Shown here: piece by piece, positions 46,103-58,700 of the stretch
Layout: each line of letters starts with the position of its first letter
How positions within the stretch are numbered: the first letter of the stretch is position 1
Translations under genes and position numbers: made by a program
Notes under the pieces: model-generated
What the model was told of the DNA's origin: nothing
Database searches by the model: none
The model's input: only the letters and a program-made list of their open reading frames with translations
Assembly (NCBI GenBank): GCA_029721515.1
Contig: CM056561.1
Location: 19,202,635 to 19,266,634 of the forward strand
Length of the DNA: 64,000 bases
DNA from: Synanceia verrucosa
Taxonomy: Eukaryota; Chordata; Actinopteri; Perciformes; Synanceiidae
Direction of reading: 5' to 3'

Positions 46103-49100
46103 CGTTTGAGTACCCTTTTCCTCTGATTTAGTGTCACATTTTATTTTTAGTAATATATCATCTTTATCACCTCGGCCAATTGTAAAAAAAAATTGCCCTA
46201 ATTTTTTTTTCATCAAATTTACAACCCAATTTCCACTCAGCTTACTTACAAGCAAAGTGGAACAAAAGAAAGTACAGGTTGATTATAAAATAATCACTTT
46301 AGAGTGTTTTTCATGACTTGCTACATTTGATATGGGAGATAAACTGAAAAAAGATGGATTAGCCAATCAAAATGAAATTAATCTGTCATGATTTTTATGA
46401 TCAATTAGGCTACTTTAATTTATTTTTCATGGAAAATGCCAAATATTCACTGGTTCCAGCTTCCAGCAGTTTGAAGATTTGCACAGTTTCCCTCCTTTTA
46501 GGATGATTAGAAATAAACAACCAAACAAGCAATTTCAACCTCTGGTCTTCGAATTTATGATGGAAATGTATCTCTAATTTCTGGCACTGCAAACAATGGT
46601 TATGAAATAATGAATAACCATGAAATGTGTTTAAGATTAACTCAGTCTCTGTCCTCACTTCCTTTTTTTACTGAGAGCAGATATTGTTCTCCTTTATGAA
46701 TCTCCTGTTTTTCCCTCACTTTGTGGCACGGATTGACCCTCATACAGCAACACCGTCTCCTGCACGGTGATAGGCGGATGCTCTGCTGTAATGCTGCTCA
46801 TACACCGGTAGGTGGCGGTAGAGAGCAGCAGAGGTGGACTGGCTTCAAAAGGTGTGTGCGTGGAGGTGAAGGTGGCCTACTTTTATATGAACACATATTT
46901 GCAACACGTCGTAGATAAATAAGACAACCTGATGAATCTGACTTTCTAGAATAATTCAATGAAATAAACTTCTCACAGGATCACACCGTTCCCACATTTA
47001 AAAAGATCAATAAAGGGAAGGGAAGGTGCACTATCCTGTCAACAAAAAGAAGTTTGTTCAAATAAAAATAAAAGTCAAAAATCATTTTTTAAATTTCTTT
47101 ATATTGTAGGCCTATATATTGTTTTTTCACATGCTGCTTTTAAATTGCATTATTTGCCTTATAAGTTGCTTTTCTTTATCTAGTTTTATCTTTTATATTT
47201 GATTTATTGCTCTGCAACGGAAATATTACAATGTACACGGACAGATGTTTCCTTACTGTTCACATGCCAACAAACACTTTGACTCTAGAATCAAACGCCG
47301 CTTGTGCACCACTCCAGTGTCCAGACAATATTTAACTGAATTTCCAGATCAAAGCAAACACACACGACTTCATGCTGCCTCTCTCTTGCTCTGATAAAAA
47401 AAAATCATTTTCATGGTGCATCATCTGACACTTTGTATGGCGCTTAGTGCCCCTAATGTCAACAAACATAATAAATCATCAGGTAATGATCAATCATCAT
47501 CATCACATGCACCTTCCTAGAAACCAGCCCGCTCATTAGACGCAGCTACAGGCGCACTTCCCCGTCCTGCCGAGGGATGACGCTAGAATCAATGGAGGTG
47601 TTTTAAATTGGGGGGTCTCCAGCTCAGCCTGTCACAGGGAAGCACAGTAGAGGAGCCGAGGGGACAGATGGAAGGGGCTTGAGGGACCCAGGAGGAGAAA
47701 ACCTGGAGATAAAACTGGAGCCACTACTGGACATATCACAGCAGCTGCAGCCCTCACACTCTTCCCAGCTTCCGGCTGGTGCGCAGAGGTGCGCGGACGG
47801 GGCGCGTAGCGGGTCATAGGATGTCACATAATGCAATGTGTGCTGCATTCCTGCTTTCTGAAGCCCTGGGAAGCCGAGCTGTCGCCTTTCATTGATTATG
47901 CTTGCGGGGAGCGGCTGGTCCGAGGGGAAGCAGAAACTGAAGGAAGCGACCTGCGGGGCTGCGCCTCCAAAATCCTCTGAGCTGAGTGAGTACAGGGATG
48001 CTATAGCGCAATGCTCTCTGCCCGCGGCGGCTATGTGACAGGCTGGAGGGAGATGGGGGGGGGGAGTAATTCATATGTGCCTATAGACTGGGCTCGATAA
48101 GCTGCACGCAGTTGCTGCCCAGCATCCTCTTTATCCATCCAGGAAATATAAGCCAGCCCTTTGCCTTTTTTCTTTGTGCTCGCCCTTTTTTTTTCTCATC
48201 TGGTCATGCATTTAACACACAGACACGTGTGCACCCACCTCAGCCTTACTGCAATGCCTCTTTTTTTCTGTGTGATTTTAAAAAGCCCCTAAATGAGCAT
48301 CAGAGAACCTCATTATGATGTGATGAGAGGAAGGCGCAGGAAGCCTCCAATAGTGTGATATCCAACGTGAAGCATAAAGATAATTAACGTTAGACCTTCC
48401 CTTAACATTTGCAACCCCCCTCCTCTCCTCCTCTCCTCCTCCTCCTCCATCACCCTCCCTTACTCATAAACAAGGGGTTGTGGGGGAACTGGCTTTGTCG
48501 TGTAAGTTTCCAGCTGACCTCAGGGACACAGCATCCTCTGCCATCCTCACTTTGATCTGGAAATGAATCGGAAATGCTTTGATGATTAGAGAAGGAGAAA
48601 AGGAGAGGAAAAAAAAAATCCATCTGGTGCTACAGGCTTAATGAATCAATGATAAAAGCACACTGCATCACCCTGAAATTCCTCATTTTCTGTGAGCGCC
48701 TATAGCCTCCACCTGCTCGGGCATTTCTTCACACACCTTGCATGCTTTTTTTTCCTGCTTTTTTTTCCTGTCTGGAGAGCATCACGTTTGAGTCGTGGTT
48801 TGTGTAACCTGTTGTCGGCAGCATCACTGCAGTTTGAGGTGTCAAGAGCCCCAGAGGCGCTGTCACCCAGTGTGTGATTGATGCCTGCTGAGTGGCTGCC
48901 ATCATGAGCTACACACACACACACCTTTATGGAGGATGTGACTGAATACATGCACAGTGTAAAGAGCGTAACGATGATGATGTTTTCCCTGCTTGACTTG
49001 CAGCATCTCTGTTTTTCAGGGCTGCTGGAAAGGATGTGGCTCATGTGATCAGAAGGAATGAATCTGTAATTTGCATTGAATGATGTTTGTATTGGAGGCA

Positions 49101-49221
49101 GCACTGCACTGATAAAGACAGAGCGTCAGCCTTCTTCCTCACAGGGGCATGGTTAATCGTTGTTGCAAGCAAACATTTGACCTAATTCACATTCTCGCAC
49201 AATAGCAGCCCCCCCTCCCTC

Positions 49222-49224
<3 letters not shown>

Positions 49225-49267
<43 letters not shown>
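49225..49267. repeat. (CA)21 microsatellite
   Basis: Uninterrupted CA run of 43 bases, preceded by C- and T-rich sequence. Confidence 0.95.
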
Positions 49268-49270
<3 letters not shown>

Positions 49271-50654
49271 TGTTATTTGTGTCACACAGAGGGTGAGGTT
49301 TTTTTTTTGCTCCACATGAACTCCCAGGTGTTTTATCAAAACCCGAGCAGATTCAGGCAGAGAGGCCACTGCTCACTGTCGGTTTGTTGAAAGCAGCTCC
49401 AGGATTATTAGTAATAAACACACATGTAAATGCAGAGCATATTGTTCAAAAAATAATAAAAACAAAAATATTTATTGCAGCACCGTAGGGCCTAATGTGT
49501 GTAAATGTGCATTTTTTTTATGAGGATTACAACCAAATCCCTTGTTTGACTTTTGTGCTGTAAGCCGAGACCACGAACATTATTTTTATGGTTTGGAGCT
49601 TTTTTTTTTGTTAAAAGGAGATAATTATGTGTCATTCTTTTGTTAAATTTTGCCTGTAACATATGATCTGATTGGTCCAATGTGTCACCCAGCGTGTTTC
49701 CTTGAACTGTTCCAAGTCAACAGGTGATATGTGGATTAATTCAGCCATCCAGGACAACTAACGACTGTTTTGTCCACTAAATCATTAATAATGTTTAACA
49801 GTATATAAAACACAGAGAACAGTGACAAAGTTCACATCATATCATGTCATCTTGTTCCCCAGACACCACAGCAATGTCTTCAGATGTCAGACCATACTAA
49901 GTCATCCTTTTTCTGGTTACAGCTTCATCATTGTGTGAATTTTCTTTTTACATCAAAATGTAAATGGAATATATTTGGGGTTTTGGTTGTGAAGAAAATC
50001 AAGTTGAGCTGTGTGTGTTGAGCTGTATTTTATAGACAATGTGACAATAATCAACAGTGAAAGTTGGTTTCCACTTCACATAAACAATTAAGCAAAATAA
50101 TTCTTTGTCGATCGACTGATATCGTGCAGTCATCGACATGTGTCTGTTGGCAACCAAACACTCATCCATTTATTCATTCATTCACCTGCAGCCATCACAG
50201 TGTCTCCTGTCCTGATGCAAAACAGCGAGTCCATCAACAAAAAAAAAAAAACACAGTTGGCACCTGTGCGATGGTTGATAGCTTATTTAGATCATTTTCA
50301 CAGTAAAAAACACCAGACAGTCCCAAGTTCCAGCCTCTCATGTCTGTGTTTGCTGCCTTTGGAAAGTAAATCTAATATTTTGTAAAATATTTTGGACTAT
50401 TGCTTGAAGAAAAATGATCTAAACTAAAAGCTTGTTTCTTACTTACTAAATGCATTTTACAGTCTTCAGTTATGAACTTTTTATTTATTTATTTATTTAT
50501 ATACTTTATTCACACCTGACCAAATAATACACCTCATATTAATGATCAGTGATGCTCCAGTTTCCTCACCCCCTCTCCTCCAGTCTATGATACCCAGTCA
50601 GGGAAACACCTGGCTCTTGCAGGTATTCGCAGGTATGCGCCATAGAGGAGGAGG

Positions 50655-50689
50655 GTGTGTGTGTGTGTGTGTGTGTGTGTGGGGGGGGG
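50655..50689. repeat. (GT)13 followed by a G9 run
   Basis: A GT run at 50655-50680 continues into nine G residues. It generates spurious open frames on both strands. Confidence 0.95.
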
Positions 50690-53600
50690 TGTCTCCACTG
50701 TGGTTGACGGGGAGATGGCTTTGTTTAGCAGGAAAATCAGCCTGTGAAGTGGGGGCTGTTTCTTGCTCGGAGCGCTATGTCCAATTGGTTGGCTCATGTG
50801 AGGCAGCTCTAGGGCCAGAGATTACACTGCAGTGCTGAGGCGTCACTCTGGATGAACACCGCAGGCGGAGGCAGGGGGACGGAGGGAAAAAAGAATGGGT
50901 GGGGAGGAGTGGACACACTCCCAGAGACAGGGACAAGGGAAGGAAGGAAAGAAGACAGGAAGGAAGGAAGGCAGGGCAACCTTGCTGGCGATGTGACACC
51001 TCATCTCATCAACTTCTTTGAGCGTCTTCAAACACCTGCCACAGGACTCCCACGCACATCTTCCTCCTCTCCTCTCCCTCCTTTCTTTTCCTTTACACAC
51101 CGACACCTTGTCCCCTTTCTTCTCTCTCATTACTCTCTTCACCTCCACTCCTCGGCTCTGTTGTTAAATCAGCACAGATACAATTACACTGACACTGTTG
51201 CAACCATGAATTAAATGATCATCACCTCACTGGTGCGTCCCATGGTTCTTTGAATGCAACGCAATATTTCAGACTGCTGGTCTTCTGCTGAAGGTGAAGC
51301 GTCACTGGATGAATGAGTGGCGTTTAAAGCAGGTCTGTTTAATTGACAGGTATGCTGACAACTGTAAAAAAAATAATAATTTTGCCCATATGCACACAAG
51401 CATAGGCCTAAGTAATTCTGGATACCCACTGTTGGGAAATATTAATTAGACTGTGTTAATAGCCGAGTGACGTGAGGTTAAGAGACAGTGTTTCTGATCA
51501 GGATGCCCTGAACTCACAAAGCAAACTACAAGCGGCCTGCAAAGAGCCACAAGGACGACAATTTGGTGCAAATTGGATTTCATGCTGAGAAGAGCTGGGC
51601 TCATGGCTGGATCTCCTCAAAGAAATGCAAATTACCCCCAAGGTCTGCAAGACATCTACCAGGGTGCAGAAGCCTGATAAACGTCCTGTCCAGTCTCTAC
51701 AAATGATATCTACAGCAGTAAAATCAGTTAAAGAATGTGCTTTCACACAAAAGAAGAAAGTAAAAAAATCAAAGGAAATGAATTCTACATGGATGAAATT
51801 TTAACACTGAAATAGAAACAATACTGCACCCTGACCACTGAGACTGCAGCCAACACACCCTCAACTGGGTTGTCCAACTGAAATTAAATAGCATTTTAAT
51901 GTCACAGCAAACATGTCTGCTGTGTAAAATGCCTGTCCTTGTTTCGTAATGGTGCCCAGTCATTTTATCTGTAGGTAGATGCAGACCATATTTTGAGACA
52001 GCCAATCAAATCTCACATACAGCAGCAACGTCAGTGATCTGTCAGGCTGAGCAGATGGCCACATCGAGCCGGACAGCAGCCTGCTGCACAAAACAAGACC
52101 CACAGAGACTCTGAACAACAACCCACATTAGCTTTCCTGCTACAGTCTGGTTCTGATTGGACTTACAGACATGAGCACACATCTTCTCCTGCACCTGTTG
52201 AATGAGCCACTAAACTAACAAGAGAAGTGCTCTGTCAGTTTGGACGGTAGGTAGCTATCAGCACATTTAAAAGCATGTAAACGTACCTGCAAACATCACT
52301 TAAGTCTGGTTTTAGAAGCTGTTGTGGTCTTCACTGTTCTCCTGCCAATCAGACACAGGTGCAGACACGCCCCCAGCCAGGTGACCGAAATCATCTTACC
52401 TGACTGGATAAAAAAATGTGTGCAACAATCTGATTAAGGTCATTTTAGTGAGTGAGATATATCTGGGAGTTGTTATCAGTAGAGTGAACTCAATGTAAAA
52501 TGTTAGCATTTAGCTCAAAGCACCACTGTGTCTTAAGTAGGCTACTGTGTCACAGAGCTGCTGCTAGCATAGCTGTAGAGAACGATACGGGCCACATGTG
52601 GACGAGGTAGTGTCGGAGGTTTTTGGAAAATGGATGAAAATTATAAACACTGAAAAACAGTGCTACATTTGGTCAGATGTGTGCCAGATTGAGCAGGCAA
52701 ATCTACTGGGCATAGAGCGCATGCAGCCAGACTTGGCGAGATGTGGAGAGAATATTGGCAGGAAGGGTTTCCCTACTGTGGAAGATGGTTCATGAGACTT
52801 TAGGCCTGAACGCTTCTAAATAGACAATTGAATCTGTTTTTCAGCAATCTGTGACTTCCAGATACTGTATGTACATGACAGGAAATGGACCACTAGATAG
52901 TTAATGCAGATTTTATGGTTTGGCCTAAATCAGCTCCACTGAAAGAACACAAACATGCACAATATTCTGGCTGATTCAAGTAATTTTTGTGCATTGGTAT
53001 TGGGTAATATATCTCTGGGATGAAGCACAATGAATCCCAAATTAAAAATTACGAGCTCATAAACCAATGATTTTAGTGAAGAGTGTACCAGCTGAGGGTG
53101 GTTTGAAACCTCCACACAAATGGCACTTTTCCAAAGGCACAGTACGGTACGGCACAGCACGGCACAGCTGTACACGGTTGTGGCGCTTTTCCACTAGTAC
53201 CTACTACAGACACATTTTTAAAGTAATTTGGACTGTGAAGATCAAATCTTGCCAAGAAGGAAATTATCTGCTTTAATCCAACACAAAGGTGCCGGAATTC
53301 TGTATATCCGACAAACTTTAATACCGAATGCCGCATCACAGAGTAGTATGCTAATGTTATTAGTGTGTTTGCGTTTTTCTTCTTCTTCTGCACTCGGCAC
53401 GCTTAAATATCAGGACGTCATGGGCATGCTCATTGCATTCTTTCGTTCTTTTTTCCGTGGGTTTCTCTGTATTTCTTTGTAGCATCAGCTATCAGTGTGG
53501 CATATGTATCCTTGACACTTGTTATCACTTGTTATTGCGTTGCTATGTTGTGTGTGTGGACACAAAAACCTGCAAAGAAAAATCTCATAAGTGTTATCGC

Positions 53601-54742
53601 TCCATTGTTGTGTGGACGGAGCCTAAACAGGATGTTTAAATCGCCACATCTGATCAATAGCAATGAAGGGGAATTAGGAAGTCCATCATAAAGTGTATTG
53701 TTTGAAAGCAAAACTGTAGTTTTAAGCGAATAAACATGCAAGAAACATGTGGACAGACACATACAGACAGTTAAGTATCATCAGCCCAACAGCAACAAGA
53801 CTTTGGGCAAACCAGGCGGCATGTTTCCTGCAGTCTGCTGCTCAGTCTCTTTGTCACTGATGGACAAGTGACAAATAAACACACATGAAAACACACAGTC
53901 AGAGCAGACAGATGGCAGAGATTAGAACAGGCTTGTTGTTTTGTCTTTTCTTGCTGTGGCTCCGTGTTTTTTATTGTTTATTTTGAAACGTATTACACTG
54001 CCAAATGTGAAATTGCCTGGCAAGCAGCAAGGAGAAGCAAGAAAAGATGTTTCTGTCTGCTCGCTCTGCTTTCATGCTCGTCTCCTTCAGTGTTTCAGGT
54101 TGCTCTGCCTGCTGGCATGTTCGGCTTTGGTTGTGACTCATCGTGCCTTCTCAATATGTATGTTTGTTCTTGTTTGAGGGGTTCAAACCATAGGAAATAT
54201 GTTTTTACACACATATGCATCATAGCAACTACTTGACAAACAGGTCAGCGCTCAGTCCTTTGATATTTAGTCTGGTTTATTTCACTTTATGAAGTGTTGG
54301 ATCACTTCAGCTCACTTTTATGCTATGCACAACCAGATATGAGATATGAGAATCTTTGCAGGTGAGCCGGTTATACTATTGATGTCTATGTAAGTGTGAC
54401 ACTCAAAGCTCAGTAATCCCTCAAACCAGGTAAAGCAGAGACACATGCCGGGGGCGTAATGTCTGTTCGCTTCACTGCCTCAGCACTGGGCGGGAATTCT
54501 CACCTTCCCCCTTCGCAAACTGCTGCTCTTCCTTCACTGTGAACATGTCACTCCTGTTGCCGCTGCTTTGTTAACCTACTTAATGTTTTGCAAAATGTAA
54601 TAGATGTTTTTTGTAATCAAGCACCACTCTTTCCTCTCGCCGCAGATCCCAGTGAGACCGTGGCACTTCGCTGCGTGGATGAGTGGTTGTAAGGGTGCGA
54701 GTGTGAGTGTGTGTGAGAGCAAGTGAGCGTCAGCGCTCCCAC

Positions 54743-55720
54743 ATGGCCTCCATGCAGGACGGGCTGAACTTCACGGCTCCTCCCTACGGCAAGGTCCTGC
54801 TGCTGGGTGCTATCGCTGCTGCATCAGCCTTCGTTGTCACAATCCTCATCGTGGTGCTCTGCGTGGGCTGCCAGAGGTGAGGCGCCATGCACACATGCAT
54901 GACGCATGGACAAACACTTATGCTCATTTACACATACATGTGCCAGTGGTGAAAGAAAGAGTTAATGTTTACTTTAAGGAGCAGTTTCTAGGATCTGGTG
55001 ACATCTAGTGATGATGTAGCAGATTACAACCACCTGACTCTTTTCGCACAGCGTGTATAAAAATATTAATGTCTCTATCTGGAGCCAGAGTTATGACCTA
55101 CTGATCTGTATATAGATTTCGATGGTTCATTATAAGCTGACAAAAGAAAGAAAACATCCTTATCCCATTTTTGCCAATAAGTCCCCCAAAATTCTACACA
55201 CTGTTCCTTTAAGTAAAAAGTACCAATCACATTGCACAATTACTCCATTACAAGCATGCATTCAAATCTTACTTTAGGAGAAGTTCACAGACGATCTGAT
55301 ATCACCAAGTAATTAACAGTCCTGGACAAATGTTAAAGTTTTTACAGTTAGGGTAAGGATTAATTTAGTTGTCCAGGACTGTGAATTACTTGGAGATATC
55401 AGATTGTGTGATGTTCACAGGTATTATCAGCTAACTATACTTAGTATAGTTAGCTGATAATACCATGCTGATATTTAAGTGCATCACCGTAATAAAAAAA
55501 AGTGTCAACCTGTGTGACAAAGCACTTGTGTTTATCACAGGAAGGGAAAGACACACAATGTTCCCAGTGAAGGTGGAAAACACCGTCTCATGGACATGGT
55601 AGGTATCAGGCAACTCGCTGCTCCATGTTTTTTTGCGATGCAATCGAAGCAACTCAATCCAGCAGGGAACAATATCATTCAGAGGACACCTCTTCAGTCT
55701 TAATTAATGTTTAACTGGCC

Positions 55721-55777
<57 letters not shown>

Positions 55778-58700
55778 GTCAGGGTATACTCAGGCAGTCG
55801 AAGCTGCGGTCCATCAGTAAATCCGACACTGAGATGAACAAGATGAACTGCAATGGCAAAAGTGAGTGCATCTTTCACATCCTGGCCTGTGCACTGTGAG
55901 CTGTACCTCGCTGTCGTCTGGTGAAAACCTTGCATCTCCTTCATGGAATTAAATTAGTCTGGTCTCATTATAGCTGCATGACAAAGCACTTTAGCACCAT
56001 TGAAGGAGATTTTGGATAAATTGACACTGAATGTTGTTTCTCAACCACATGAGCATGCAGTGGTGGAAGAAGTACTTAGATACTTTACTTAAATAAAAGT
56101 AGAAATACCAGTATTAAATAAAGTAGTATGAAAAACTGGAAATTAAAGTAGCAGATGAATCAAATGAATGTAACTGTGGCATGCTGTGATTTCACTTCAT
56201 CCTCATTCATTAATGCCAGTTAAATACATCACAATACAAATCAATATTTAGATAAACACTCAACATTCCTCACCGCACACTTCCCTCCATGTGCTCCGTA
56301 TATGATCTGGCCCCAAATTTAGACAAAGCCTCCAATGCAATTTACCCTAATACAGAACTCACATTACGTTTACAGCTCTGCCATATTCCAGTGGACTGTC
56401 CAATACAGATTTCTGAACATGTATCTCTCTCTTTCTCAAAAACACAAATCAGAGAGCCAAGACAAATCCTGGAGCTCCTTCACTGACAGTCAACAGGGAA
56501 CTGAGTTTGTGGGCAACGTGACAGTAGCCTGAGAGGATCTGAAGAAATATAAGCATATGTCCTGCTTCATTCTTGTCCTGCTCTCACTGCGGTGGAATGA
56601 AGTCAATTTGGACGTGTTTTCTTAAATATCTGCGTCAGATCGCAGTTGACTGTCGGTTCCAGGTTTTCTCTCTTCTCTCTTACCAGTGAGAGATTTATTC
56701 ATGTTCACAAATGCTCAGTAGAAGGAGTGTAAACGGATATGAGTCCTGTTTTATGGTAGGCGTCTAAAAAGAAAGGTCCAGCAGCTTTATGGACCTTCTG
56801 CCCCGCAGGTCTAACTCTGACCTTCGTTCTCAAGGCAGGCAGCTTCCCCAGATCCCCTCTGGGACTGGAGAGGACGGAGAGCACACTTACTCGGAAGTGG
56901 GCCGAAGCTCCTGCACCACACGTACTGATGATGCCCTGTACGCCATGGTAGGCAGGGCCGGGCAAACGGACACCCCGGCCCCTCCGGCCGTCCCCGCCAA
57001 CACCCCTGCGCCCCCGGATCCAGACGGCGATGTGGAGGGAGGGCTGCCCGAACCCGAGGACCAGGTCATGTCTCCCCCTCACCCTCCGGAGACAGCCGAG
57101 TACGCCTGCGTCAGGAAGCTGAGGAAGTCTGACAAGGCGCCTCAAAAGAGAGACAGCGGTACTGATATGGCAGAGCCGCCGGTGCCGCCGCCTCGGCACG
57201 CCCCGCCGTCGCATCCCGCCCCTCCTCCACCACACCCTCACAGCACCAAGTTGCCCCGTAGGAATGTGGATGCCTTCAACGTCCCAGCATTCCCAAAGGT
57301 TAGTAGAATATTTTTTGCTAAATCTGATGATTTCAAATTGTTTATCAAACACTTCTTGAGTGTTAAAGTGCAAACATTGGATATAGTGCAGTAGATAAGA
57401 AACGTCAAGGACAAGATGCACTTACTAAATGCTTTTCTCCAGCGCTTTCAGCTGCATCTCATCTCCATGACAACTGGGCAAACTCCATACGCTGATGAAG
57501 ACCATGAGATGCAGTTGAAAGTGGAAAAGCTAGTAAGTGGACCTTACGTTAAGATTGTTGATAGAAAATATGTAACATGTAATATAAATGTGATCAGATT
57601 CCCACTTAAATAACATGAAAAAATGTCAATGTTATTCGTGTCAAGAGGTAAACTTGTCTCACATAAAGTATTTGATGCCGCTCAAAAAAAACAATGTGAT
57701 GCAACAACACATGCTTTTTGTGATCAGCCTGGAGAGCAGCATCTCGTAATGTTGAGGTTTCAGTTTTATGGGCTAAAGGAAGTGAGGAAGTGATGACCTA
57801 GGGGCAGCTCAGCTGGGTTGCCAGTGGTTCTCCGGTGGTCTGACTAGAGCAGCAGATGAAATCTTGCACAGCTCAAGTTTCTCACTTTAGAAAAAAAATT
57901 ATCTCTGAGATCTTCGTTCTGATTGTCCAGCTTCTGTTGTTGTTGCCGGCTGCATTGACATGCAGAACAAATGTTTTTGTGATGAATGTTGCGTCTAGTT
58001 CTTTGTCAGCATCATGACTTTATACACAGTGTGCCGTCCAGGTACAGTGAAGAGTATTTCCGCCAGATTTCCTGTTGATGTTGCAGAGGATCTACACAGC
58101 TGCAGTTGTGCCAACAATGCAGTTTTCTCAGCGCTCGGCTTCATCATACTTGGCTTTGCGATATGTTAGCACTTTTGTGGACTTTACTTTGAAGTCCAGG
58201 CAGGGAGCTGTGTGTATTTTTTGGAGGGTTCTTGGTGATGGGGAGGGGGGTATTTCTGTTCTCAGCAGTGTCACCTCCTCCATATGTTTGCAGTAGCAGC
58301 AGCAGTGCAGCCAGGCTGTCTGCGTTTACTGTGTGCTTATAAAGCCTTGGTGCTCCCCTCCAGGTGACAGTGGGAGGCCATTTGCTGCCCTGCATGAGGT
58401 CAGCGAGGTCGTACCATCTGCTGTGACCCAAGTTCAATAACACGCACAGTTCACAGCTTACATGTGTACGCTGTCTGCTCACAGGGCTGTTCGCTGCTGA
58501 TTTTCTTGTGGATGACGCAACATGTTGTAATTGAGTCATCCACAATACAAGGACACGGTTTCTCACATTGCAAGCTCCACCTTCCAGGGAAAATCTACTC
58601 AATACTGTATGAAAGCCAGCCAGTAGATTTCTAATGCTCGCTCCATAACATTGCATGTTTAAAGTTGTTGATTTGTCTTTTTAAGTTTTTGTAAATGCTT

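Larger units (their letters stand above)
45341..54645. other. Spacer: nkain4 promoter and presumed lime1 first intron
   Basis: No coding exon is recognised in about 9 kb. The nkain4 promoter should lie just right of 45340. A moderately GC-rich patch at about 47.55-48.05 kb contains a strong donor, GCTGA|GTGAGT, at 47985/47986; this could be a non-coding first exon of the lime1-type gene, whose leader exon begins after the acceptor CGCCGCAG|ATCC at 54645/54646. Open frames at 48700-49104, 50542-51214 and elsewhere are fed by CA, GT and pyrimidine-rich simple repeats. A run of CTCC-type sequence lies at 48420-48450. Confidence 0.45.

Noticed and set aside
50542..51214. Overlapping open frames on both strands
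   Set aside because: Driven by GT, G and pyrimidine/purine-biased simple sequence; no homology seen.
53090..53230. GGCACAG/GGTACGG short tandem phrases and CTTTTCCACTAGTACCTAC
   Set aside because: Looks like a worn fragment of a common fish MITE, but no paired ends or target duplication could be found, so it was not annotated.
56705..57421. 238-codon minus-strand frame with Arg/Gly-rich sequence
   Set aside because: Antisense shadow of lime1 exon 4, whose plus-strand reading has family motifs and matching splice phases.
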